9,946 bases of DNA from an uncultured Desulfomonile sp. (GTDB taxonomy: Bacteria > Desulfobacterota > Desulfomonilia > Desulfomonilales > Desulfomonilaceae), in NCBI GenBank assembly GCA_903853735.1, contig CAINUH010000026.1, forward strand, positions 1 through 9,946, given 5' to 3'. The first letter of the stretch is position 1. Each line of letters begins with the position of its first letter. The notes beneath the pieces are model-generated. The model did not search any database, was not told the DNA's origin, and was given only the letters and a program-made list of their open reading frames with translations. This document shows, in pieces, positions 1 through 6,771 of this stretch. Both the position numbers and the translations under genes were made by a program.

Positions 1-1
1 A

Positions 2-124
2 GCTGAGTATGATGCGCTTCACAAAGATTATGTGATTATCGGCAGAACAACGGGATATTCTGATTTGACTATTTCGGCCATCAATCAAAAATTCATGCCA
101 TCGAAACCCTCGACCCATGCCTGA
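2..124 (+). CDS. C-terminal end of an unidentified protein (cut by window edge)
   Basis: The frame is open from the left edge and gives about 40 residues ending in SKPSTHA before TGA at 122-124. The visible part contains the stretch KDYVIIGRTTGYSDLT, which has the mixed polar and hydrophobic make-up of real protein, but I recognise no family. The stop overlaps the next start in ATGCCTGA (the ATG begins at 117), so the two genes share 8 nt and are probably translationally coupled. Since the next gene looks phage-derived, this may be a prophage gene too; that is inference from position. Only the extreme C-terminus is visible, so coding status is likely but unproven. Confidence 0.4.
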   Translation, partial: AEYDALHKDYVIIGRTTGYSDLTISAINQKFMPSKPSTHA

Positions 125-419
125 TTCGACTCAGAAACCTCGACTCACCCCAAAACAAATCCTTTTAGTCCGTAACCTCTTGAAAGGCATGAGTTTAACC
201 GATGCTGCACTTGCTTCCGGCTATTCGGAAAACTATCCCGGTCAAGCAGGTTATCAGGCATTGGAACAGATTCGTGCCAAGATGCCGGAACTCCTTGCAA
301 AGCATGGACTTACCGGTGAAGTACAGAATGAACTCCTCGAAGAACTGCTGGGAGTTGTCCCACACCACCAGGTCATAGAGACGAAGGAAACGGAGACACT
401 CCAGGTCGCTACTTCGTGA
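117..419 (+). CDS. Phage terminase small-subunit-like helix-turn-helix protein, probably truncated
   Basis: This 100-residue protein opens with a segment typical of terminase small subunits and the related phBC6A51-type helix-turn-helix proteins. LTPKQILLVRNLLKG (10-24) is followed by SLTDAALASGYSENYPGQAG (26-45), the recognition-helix region, and then PELLAKHGLT (57-66). In phages, such subunits bind the packaging start site and hand DNA to the large terminase. Relatives as I remember them run to roughly 150-190 residues. Here the sequence after residue 66 keeps only a faint echo (VIETKETE, 87-94) and stops early. No large terminase, portal or capsid gene follows; the next 780 nt look non-coding. 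A degraded prophage remnant is the simplest reading, though a small DNA-binding protein in its own right is possible. No clear ribosome binding site precedes the ATG, which overlaps the upstream stop. Confidence 0.6.
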   Translation: MPDSTQKPRLTPKQILLVRNLLKGMSLTDAALASGYSENYPGQAGYQALEQIRAKMPELLAKHGLTGEVQNELLEELLGVVPHHQVIETKETETLQVATS

Positions 420-440
420 GTCCACTGAAGGAAACCTACA

Positions 441-515
441 ATGCCCAAATCCAAAGCTGAACATCTGATCGAGATCATGGATATGAACATGAACGCTTTC
501 CCCAGAAACTTATAG
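441..515 (+). CDS. Very short ORF with a good ribosome binding site; possible gene remnant
   Basis: An AAGGA motif at 427-431 lies 9 nt before ATG 441, better than the signal of the terminase-like gene 22 nt upstream. The frame encodes only 24 residues (MPKSKAEHLIEIMDMNMN, then AFPRNL) and stops at TAG 513-515. An overlapping frame stays open to TGA 688-690, so one frameshift near 500 would give a protein of about 80 residues. That suggests a broken gene following the phage-like ORF. I recognise no family in either frame. Evidence for expression is limited to the Shine-Dalgarno match. Confidence 0.2.
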   Translation: MPKSKAEHLIEIMDMNMNAFPRNL

Positions 516-709
516 ATGGTTGCGATGTGTTCCGATTCATGCAGCCCGGTCGTAAGAATGGCCTGACTGATCGTGTGAGTTTCCACAGTAAGTATCCAGT
601 GACCATTACTGCAAAGTGCCTCAGACTGGGCGCTGTGAAACAATCACTAAAACGGATCTTGTTAATTCCGAAAGGCTGTGGCAAGTGATTCATCCGCAAT
701 TTTAAACTC

Positions 710-738
710 TTGACTCAAAAATGGCAAAACTATAGACT
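710..738 (+). promoter_or_regulatory. Weak sigma70-like promoter candidate
   Basis: TTGACT at 710-715 (5 of 6 to the -35 consensus) is followed after 17 nt by TAGACT at 733-738 (4 of 6 to the -10). An overlapping TATAGA at 731-736 gives a better box with a 15-nt spacer. It faces the fatty-acid operon but lies about 480 nt from its first ATG, so it may serve something else or be chance. Confidence 0.22.
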
Positions 739-848
739 AGCGAAGGCGAATATCAACCGGTGTCACGTGAGGCGTGGGTAGGCGATATCAGGAATAGTGC
801 AACATCAATTCCTAATATGGAATGAGTAGAATGCTCAAGACAAACTAC

Positions 849-859
849 ACTGATTCAGT
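849..859. repeat. Short perfect palindrome ACTGA-T-TCAGT
   Basis: Eleven bases form a perfect dyad about 360 nt upstream of the acyl-CoA dehydrogenase start, inside an AT-rich block. It could be half or all of a repressor site, but no regulator gene is visible and one copy of this size can be chance. Confidence 0.25.
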
Positions 860-1220
860 AATAAATGTTTTTTGTTGAGAAATTGGGTCACAAGATGTAA
901 GTTTTTTATTAAGCGACCAACAGTCATTTGTGCGACAGTGTTGAAGCCGTTGGGGTTCACAAGAGCGGCCCCTTGAAGCCTCTGGAAAATGGCGGGGCAA
1001 GCTTTTGGGTTAACAGTGGCGAAGTCATGGTTCGTCAGGCTCATTTCTCTCAGAGGTCTTTCCCGGATGTTTCCGCGAGTGGATTTCGACAAGTGGGTCA
1101 CCGAAAAGAACACGCCAGTGTTCCAGAGGTTCCCTCAATGTCGGTGGACATGATGTATGAACGCTTACGTTTCAGACGCTAAACCGGTTTTTTTGCAACA
1201 GCCAAGGAGGGTTAAAACAT

Positions 1221-3080
1221 ATGGCTAATCTTCTAGTCGATGAGCGCGATGTCAGATTCGTGCTATTCGAACAACTCAACATCGAGGAACTCTGTCTTTC
1301 GACAAAATATTCCGAGTTTTCGAGAGAGATGTTCGACATGGTTTTGGACGCGGCCCAAAAATTGGCCGAAAAGGAACTCGCTCCCACGAATGCCAAGGGA
1401 GATGCAGAGGGAGTGACACTCGAAAATGGTCAAGTAAAGGTTCCAGAGAGTTTTCACAATGCCTATCGTCACTATTGCGAAGGTGGATGGGCATCTTTGT
1501 CGGTCGACACGGAACATGGAGGGCAAGGCTTCCCCAACGTGATGTACTGTGCATCCATGGAGATGTTCGTCGCAGCCAACCAGGCTCTCATGATGTATCC
1601 GGGCTTAACCATCGGTTCCGCCCGCCTTATAGAACTATATGGCACAGAAGAGCAGCAAAGGACGTACATGGATAACATGTACTCGGGCGTATGGGCGGGC
1701 ACCATGTGTTTGACAGAACCCCAGGCCGGAAGCGACGTGGGGGCTCTGAGAACCAAAGCGTTCAGAAATCCTGATGGTACATATCGAATATCCGGCAACA
1801 AGATTTTTATTTCGGCCGGCGATCACGATCTGGTGGACAACATCGTTCACATGGTTTTGGCACGTGCCGAAGGAGCCCCTGCAGGGACAAGAGGCATCAG
1901 CATCTTCATTGTTCCAAAAAAAAGAATCGAAGGGGATAATCTGGTTGACAACGATGTTCTCCCAACGGCAGTAGAAAAGAAAATGGGCATACACGCGTCG
2001 TCTACGTGTGCGCTCAATTTTGGGGAGAAGGACAATTGCATAGGGTATCTTCTGGGAAAAGAAAATGAGGGCATGAAAATCATGTTCAACATGATGAACG
2101 AAGCCCGACTGGCAGTTGGTTTCCAGGGGTTAGCACAGGCCAGCGCTGCATACATGTATGCATTGAGGTACGCCAAGGAGCGTTACCAGGGGCCGGATAT
2201 CACGATGATGAAAGACGCCTTCGCTCCCAAAGTGCCTATCTTTCAGCATCCTGACGTCCGCCGAATGCTCATGTGGATGAAGAGCGTGACCGAGGGGATA
2301 CGGGCGCTTCTCTACTATGCCGGCTATTGCGAGGACAGAGTCCTCATCGCCAAAGACGAGGAAGAACTCGCAAAGTACCAGGGATTTTTGGACATACTGA
2401 TTCCCATTTGTAAGGCTTGGAGTTCTGACATGGGATTCAGGGTGACAGAGTTGGCAATTCAGATTCACGGTGGCTATGGTTATTGTCGCGAGTATCCTGT
2501 GGAGCAGTTCTTGCGAGACTGCAAAATCTCTTCCATCTACGAGGGCACGAACGGGATCCAGGCTCTGGATTTGGTTGGCCGAAAACTCAGTTATAAACGA
2601 GGCGCTTTATTCAAGAGCATTGTTGCTGAGACTGGTAACCTGGTAAAATTAGCCAAGAAAAATTATAGGCTAAAATATATAGTAGAACCATTTGACGATG
2701 CTAGACGTCAACTCATTGAAGTCACGCGTTATTTCGGTTTAAAAAGCATAACTGAGGACTTCATGACTCCCGTACTTTACGCCACGCCGTACCTGGAACT
2801 TTTCGGAGACGTAGCGGTAGGGTTCATGCTCCTGTGGCAGTCCATCATAGCAGACCGTCGCCTGGAAGAATTGTACAGCGATGAAAAGGCAGACACGGAT
2901 GCAAAAAAAGGCGAACTCGTTAAGTCAAACAGGAGCGCCGCCTTTTATAGGGGTAAGATTGCATCTGCGCAGTTCTTTGCCAACACTGTTCTTTCTTTGG
3001 CGAAAGGCAAGGCCAGAGCGATCATGAGCGGAGAACGGTCTGCTATTGACCTACCGGAAGAATCTTTTGCTTTATTCTAA
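1221..3080 (+). CDS. Acyl-CoA dehydrogenase with C-terminal extension (FadE5-like)
   Basis: This flavoenzyme oxidises an acyl-CoA to trans-2-enoyl-CoA, the first step of beta-oxidation, and passes electrons to an electron-transfer flavoprotein. At 619 residues it belongs to the long class of about 600 residues rather than the classical 380. In order it shows a short N-terminal helix segment (about 1-40), the N-terminal helical domain (40-160), the FAD/substrate beta-domain with TEPQAGSD (165-172), the second helical domain with GGYGYCREYPVEQFLRD (417-433), and the extra C-terminal helical domain (about 470-605). The likely catalytic base is Glu441 in YEGTNGIQ. AAGGAGG at 1204-1210, 10 nt before the ATG, fixes the start. 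It is first in a three-gene plus-strand operon and ends 20 nt before the thiolase. The layout resembles FadE5-type enzymes; chain-length preference cannot be read from the sequence. Confidence 0.95.
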   Translation: MANLLVDERDVRFVLFEQLNIEELCLSTKYSEFSREMFDMVLDAAQKLAEKELAPTNAKGDAEGVTLENGQVKVPESFHNAYRHYCEGGWASLSVDTEHGGQGFPNVMYCASMEMFVAANQALMMYPGLTIGSARLIELYGTEEQQRTYMDNMYSGVWAGTMCLTEPQAGSDVGALRTKAFRNPDGTYRISGNKIFISAGDHDLVDNIVHMVLARAEGAPAGTRGISIFIVPKKRIEGDNLVDNDVLPTAVEKKMGIHASSTCALNFGEKDNCIGYLLGKENEGMKIMFNMMNEARLAVGFQGLAQASAAYMYALRYAKERYQGPDITMMKDAFAPKVPIFQHPDVRRMLMWMKSVTEGIRALLYYAGYCEDRVLIAKDEEELAKYQGFLDILIPICKAWSSDMGFRVTELAIQIHGGYGYCREYPVEQFLRDCKISSIYEGTNGIQALDLVGRKLSYKRGALFKSIVAETGNLVKLAKKNYRLKYIVEPFDDARRQLIEVTRYFGLKSITEDFMTPVLYATPYLELFGDVAVGFMLLWQSIIADRRLEELYSDEKADTDAKKGELVKSNRSAAFYRGKIASAQFFANTVLSLAKGKARAIMSGERSAIDLPEESFALF

Positions 3081-3100
3081 TCCTCATTGGAGACCAGCAC

Positions 3101-4345
3101 ATGAAATCAAGAAAAGTTGTTTTAGTTGACGCAATCAGGACAGCGTTCGGAAGGGCAGGCGAGAAAGGTATTTTTTGGAACACCAGGGCTGATGACATGG
3201 TGGTAAAAGTGATCCGAGAGCTTTTGAGGCGCAACCCTCAGGTCAAACCCGAACTAGTAGAGGAGAACGCGTGGGGAGCCTTTTGTCAGGAAAAGGATCA
3301 GGGGTTAACATTGGGAAGGACCTCTGTATTATTGGCTGGGCTACCAGAAACCACGGCCGGTTACTCTATCGATCGTATGTGCGCAGGCGGGATGAGCGCA
3401 ATCACCTCCGCCGCATCAGAGATAGCTCTAGGAGCCTGTGACATAGCCATAGCCGGAGGCGTGGAGCACATGGGGCATCATCCCATGGGGGCTACTGCTG
3501 ATCCCAATCCTAGGTTCTTGACGGACAAACTCGTGGATCAGAGTGCCTTGTCCATGGGGGAGACCGCTGAAAATCTTCACGACATGTTCCCTCTCATCAC
3601 CAAGGAAATGGCCGACCAGTACTCGTTGGAATGCCAGCGAAAAGCCGACGAGGCCATAAAGTCCGGGAAAATCTCCTCCATGATTGTACCCATGACGGTT
3701 TACACCAAGGGGGGGTGGGTAGTTGCCGACAAAGATGAACAGCCAAGGCCGGAAACCACCATTGAGGGTCTTGAGAAGCTACGCACTCCGTTCCGAGTTA
3801 TGGGCCATGTAACTGCCGGGAATTCGTCTGGCCTTAATGACGGGGCTGCCGGTGCCATACTCATGTCCTTGGACAAGGCAGAAGAATTGGGAGTTGAACC
3901 CAAGATGGAACTCAAGTCCTTTGCCTATGCGGGAGTGAGGCCGGAAATAATGGGTATAGGACCCATTCCAGCGACTCACAGGGCTCTCAAAATCGCCGGA
4001 CTTACAATGGACGACATCGGCCTGGTAGAGATGAATGAGGCCTTTGCTGTTCAAGCGGTGGCTTTCATGCAGGAGTTTGGTCTAAAGTTCCCTGACGATC
4101 CTCGGTTGAACATTTACGGAGGAGCCATTGCTTATGGACATCCTCTGGCATCTTCAGGAGTAAGGTTGGCCTGCCACTTGATGCATGCTTTCGGAGAGCA
4201 TCCTGAGGTAAAGTACGGACTTACGACAATGTGCGTGGGGCTTGGCCAAGGAGGAACCGTGGTATGGAAGAATCTCCAGAGAAACGGGCAAAAAGATAAG
4301 AGGGAAGAGAAAAAGGAGAAAAAAAAGGAGAAAGAGGAGGCCTAG
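3101..4345 (+). CDS. fadA: Acetyl-CoA C-acyltransferase (3-ketoacyl-CoA thiolase, FadA type)
   Basis: The enzyme cleaves 3-ketoacyl-CoA with CoA to acetyl-CoA and a shortened acyl-CoA. The nucleophile is Cys94 in DRMCAGGMSA, with NEAFA at 312-316, His347 in GGAIAYGHPLASSG and Cys378 in TTMCVG, so the active site is intact. The block GGVEHMGHHPMG (119-130) and the variant GHPLASSGVR in place of the usual GHPLGASGAR recall actinobacterial FadA, the beta chain of a trifunctional complex, which fits the FadB gene downstream. GGAG at 3089-3092, 8 nt before the ATG, supports the start; the gap to the dehydrogenase is 20 nt. The last 18 or so residues (397-414) are almost only Lys and Glu, coded by a purine-rich tract with eight consecutive A (4319-4326). 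This tail lies beyond the conserved fold. A biosynthetic acetyl-CoA acetyltransferase role is possible but less likely in this operon. Confidence 0.93.
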   Translation: MKSRKVVLVDAIRTAFGRAGEKGIFWNTRADDMVVKVIRELLRRNPQVKPELVEENAWGAFCQEKDQGLTLGRTSVLLAGLPETTAGYSIDRMCAGGMSAITSAASEIALGACDIAIAGGVEHMGHHPMGATADPNPRFLTDKLVDQSALSMGETAENLHDMFPLITKEMADQYSLECQRKADEAIKSGKISSMIVPMTVYTKGGWVVADKDEQPRPETTIEGLEKLRTPFRVMGHVTAGNSSGLNDGAAGAILMSLDKAEELGVEPKMELKSFAYAGVRPEIMGIGPIPATHRALKIAGLTMDDIGLVEMNEAFAVQAVAFMQEFGLKFPDDPRLNIYGGAIAYGHPLASSGVRLACHLMHAFGEHPEVKYGLTTMCVGLGQGGTVVWKNLQRNGQKDKREEKKEKKKEKEEA

Positions 4346-4365
4346 TTCCGGATTCGTTCCGGAAC
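4345..4365 (+). terminator. Hairpin at the thiolase stop codon, inside the operon
   Basis: GTTCCGGA (4345-4352) pairs perfectly with TCCGGAAC (4358-4365) around a 5-nt loop; the first base is the last base of the thiolase TAG stop. No T-run follows, so an efficient intrinsic terminator is unlikely. It lies in the 135-nt gap before fadB and may set the relative amount or stability of the two transcript parts. Confidence 0.4.
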
Positions 4366-4480
4366 ACGATCTGCCAAAAAAGATTCTTTGAGCGGAGACA
4401 AATAAGCCTGATTTCTCTCTCTATCAATGCTGAGGCCATAGGGCCCAGATCAACGGAACATCGAATGGAAAGGAATCGTC

Positions 4481-6532
4481 ATGGCTGAAGCACCGACACT
4501 GTTCCATACAAATTATTACAATTCCCGGGTGGGTAAGATTGCGATCGTCACCATGGACAACGGTGAAGATTACAAAAAGCCGAACACTTTTGACGAAAGG
4601 GCCCTGGCGTCTTTGCACGAGGCTATGGACAAAATCGAAGCCGATCAACAATGCAAGGGCATGGTACTCTGCGGGAAGCATTACATCTTTGCTGCTGGGG
4701 CCGACCTGATGCAGGTGCCGTTTGTCAATACCTACGAACAAGGCCGCCAAATTGGCGCAGCCGGACATGCAGCAATGAAGAGAATAATGGATTTGAAGAC
4801 CCCTACACTGGCAGCCATAAACGGAGCTGCTCTTGGTGGGGGTCTTGAAATAGCTCTTTATTGTCAGTACCGCACTGTTTCCAAATCCGTGCCGGCAATT
4901 GGTTTTCCAGAGTGTTTTCTAGGACTCGTTCCCGGTTGGGGGGGGTCTTCTCTGACTCCCCGGCTAATAGGACCGGAAAAGGCTTTGGAACTCATTATTT
5001 ATAACCCTATTAATCAGAACCGCCTCATTGACGGTGCCAAGGCCTTCCAATTGGGCCTTGCGGACAAGTTGTTCGATTCCGTCGAATTCTTTGACGAATC
5101 AATAGCGTTCCTGGAAAGGATTATCGACGGTTCTGAAAAGGTGGAACGAAAACCTCCTGATGTATCAAAGCTGCAAACACACTGCCAAGCTGCTCGAAGT
5201 TTTCTGGACATGAGAGTCCACGGAGCCGCGCCGGCCCCGTACCGGGCTATAGAATTGATTGAAGGGGCCGGCAACCTTAAGAGGAGTATTGACGAATGCT
5301 TCTCGGATGAAGACAGGGCACTAGGAGACCTCATCAAAACTCGTCAGTGCAAGGCAGGAGTTTATAGCTTTGATCTGGTCCAACGCCGCGCAAAGAAGCC
5401 GGCCGGTAGACCCGTTGATATAAAACCAAGAGCCATCAACAAGATTGGGATCATTGGAGCCGGCCTGATGGCTTCGCAGTTGGCTCTGCTGTTCTTGAGA
5501 CGGTACGGCGTCCCGGTTGTCATGAAAGATATCAAGAAAGAGTTCCTGGACAAGGGACTTGGCTATGTCAAGGGCGAACTCTCAGCGATGGCAAGCAAAG
5601 GTCGTCTGACGAAGCCCAAAGCAGATCATCTTTTCCACATCCTCATAGGAACCCTCGACTGGAAAGACTTTGCTGACTGCGACTTTATAATCGAGGCCGT
5701 GTTCGAAGAGATGCACATTAAACAGGAAGTCTTCGCCCAAGCTGAAGAAGTCGTCTCTCCAAACTGTATACTCGCTACCAATACATCAAGCCTCTCTATC
5801 ACGGAGATGGCATCGAAGCTCAAACATTCGGAACGTGTAGTGGGGTTCCATTTTTTTAACCCGGTAGCCATCCTGCCTCTCTTGGAGATCATCAAGGGGG
5901 AAAAAACCGACGACGTTACTCTCGCCACCGCATTCGAGTGTGCCAAGAAAATCAAGAAGAACGCCATCCTGGTAAAGGATTCTCCAGCGTTTCTGGTCAA
6001 CAGGATACTGACCAAACTCCTGAGTGACTGCTTTGAAATTGTGGACGAGGGAGCGGACTTCACCCAGGTGGATGACGCTGTCTTATCGCTTGGTCTGCCC
6101 ATGGCGCCATTCGACTTGTTGGCTCTGGTCGGCCCAGCCGTGGCTTTTCACGTCTTGGAAACGTGTCACAAGACCTGGCCCGAACGTTTCCCCGTTAATG
6201 AACACTTGAAACAACTGGTCGAGGCCAAGGTAACGTCTATATATCAGGGTATGGGGCCCGGCAAAACCCTCTTGCCAAAGGTAGCCGAAATTTGGAAAGA
6301 TAAACCAGAAAAGGAGTTTCTCAAGGAGGAAATCCTCGACAGGCTGCTAACCAACCTGACAGTTGAAATCGACCTTGTACTAAAGGAAAAGGTTGTTGCG
6401 GATCCTAAGGACATCGACACGGCCATGATTCTAGGCGCCGGATGGCCGTTCTTTAACGGAGGGATAACGTTGTATTTGGATATGGTCAACTACACTCCCA
6501 AAGTGCTCCAGAAGGTTTTCTTCAGCATGTAA
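4481..6532 (+). CDS. fadB: Bifunctional enoyl-CoA hydratase / 3-hydroxyacyl-CoA dehydrogenase (FadB type)
   Basis: This 683-residue fusion hydrates trans-2-enoyl-CoA and then oxidises the 3-hydroxyacyl-CoA with NAD+, the middle two steps of beta-oxidation. The crotonase half (about 1-200) has the oxyanion-hole segment AAGAD (71-75), GGGLE with Glu123, and FPECFLGLVPGWGG with Glu144, so both catalytic acids are present. The dehydrogenase half begins with the Rossmann motif GIIGAGLM (323-330), then NTSS (434-437), the catalytic His457 in HFFNPV paired with Glu469, and the C-terminal helical domain (about 500-683). The N-terminal phrase KKPNTFDERALASL is like actinobacterial FadB, which partners FadA in an alpha2beta2 complex; FadA is the gene just upstream. 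GGAAAGGA at 4467-4474 sets the start. E. coli FadB has 729 residues; the difference is spread, with no missing domain. FadJ-like naming would be equally acceptable. Confidence 0.94.
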   Translation: MAEAPTLFHTNYYNSRVGKIAIVTMDNGEDYKKPNTFDERALASLHEAMDKIEADQQCKGMVLCGKHYIFAAGADLMQVPFVNTYEQGRQIGAAGHAAMKRIMDLKTPTLAAINGAALGGGLEIALYCQYRTVSKSVPAIGFPECFLGLVPGWGGSSLTPRLIGPEKALELIIYNPINQNRLIDGAKAFQLGLADKLFDSVEFFDESIAFLERIIDGSEKVERKPPDVSKLQTHCQAARSFLDMRVHGAAPAPYRAIELIEGAGNLKRSIDECFSDEDRALGDLIKTRQCKAGVYSFDLVQRRAKKPAGRPVDIKPRAINKIGIIGAGLMASQLALLFLRRYGVPVVMKDIKKEFLDKGLGYVKGELSAMASKGRLTKPKADHLFHILIGTLDWKDFADCDFIIEAVFEEMHIKQEVFAQAEEVVSPNCILATNTSSLSITEMASKLKHSERVVGFHFFNPVAILPLLEIIKGEKTDDVTLATAFECAKKIKKNAILVKDSPAFLVNRILTKLLSDCFEIVDEGADFTQVDDAVLSLGLPMAPFDLLALVGPAVAFHVLETCHKTWPERFPVNEHLKQLVEAKVTSIYQGMGPGKTLLPKVAEIWKDKPEKEFLKEEILDRLLTNLTVEIDLVLKEKVVADPKDIDTAMILGAGWPFFNGGITLYLDMVNYTPKVLQKVFFSM

Positions 6533-6609
6533 GTACGCGGGAGAAAGCGTTGACAATGGAATCTGCCGGAGTGCAGCGACCTGGGTAGGCGTTCGGAACT
6601 CCGTTAATT

Positions 6610-6642
6610 GCAGGAGGACCTTTCTCTGAGAGGTCCTCCTGC
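6610..6642. terminator. Strong hairpin between convergent genes, probable bidirectional terminator
   Basis: GCAGGAGGACCT (6610-6621) pairs perfectly with AGGTCCTCCTGC (6631-6642). Three further pairs, one of them G-U, close down to a 3-nt loop. It lies 78 nt after the fadB stop and 130 nt beyond the stop of the minus-strand AMIN gene, a good place for a shared terminator. Neither side has a proper T-run right after the stem (CTTACGAG on the plus side, AATTAACGG on the minus), so termination may be weak or need a factor. A T-rich patch occurs only further on (about 6671-6690). Confidence 0.65.
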
Positions 6643-6771
6643 CTTACGAGACCGTCAGACAAGAGCGCTCGTTTCAAATATTTTTTGTTTTGGGCGCGGT
6701 GAGTTTCTATGCTTGCCCTCAAAGTCTCGAACGACGCACCTTTGAACTAGTTATTTTAACCAGTGACAGTA

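Larger units (their letters stand above)
420..1203. other. Gene-poor stretch between the phage-like remnant and the fatty-acid operon
   Basis: I see no convincing protein or RNA gene here. Open frames occur on both strands, notably minus 835-1113 and plus 928-1182, but they overlap each other, use GTG or TTG starts, lack ribosome binding sites at the right distance, and match no family I know. A plus-strand frame through about 500-690 is open and basic but also unrecognised. The stretch presumably contains the promoter of the operon starting at 1221. The AT-rich block around 840-910 is the most promoter-like part, without a clean -35/-10 pair. Decayed prophage or transposon DNA is a reasonable guess, given the neighbour on the left. 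Confidence 0.5.

Noticed and set aside
254..643. Minus-strand open frame of 129 codons over the terminase-like gene
   Set aside because: It is antisense to a recognisable HTH protein, has low-complexity Ser-rich sequence at its end and no start signals; a shadow frame.
5626..6102. Minus-strand open frame of 158 codons
   Set aside because: It lies wholly antisense to the 3-hydroxyacyl-CoA dehydrogenase half of fadB, whose motifs are intact.
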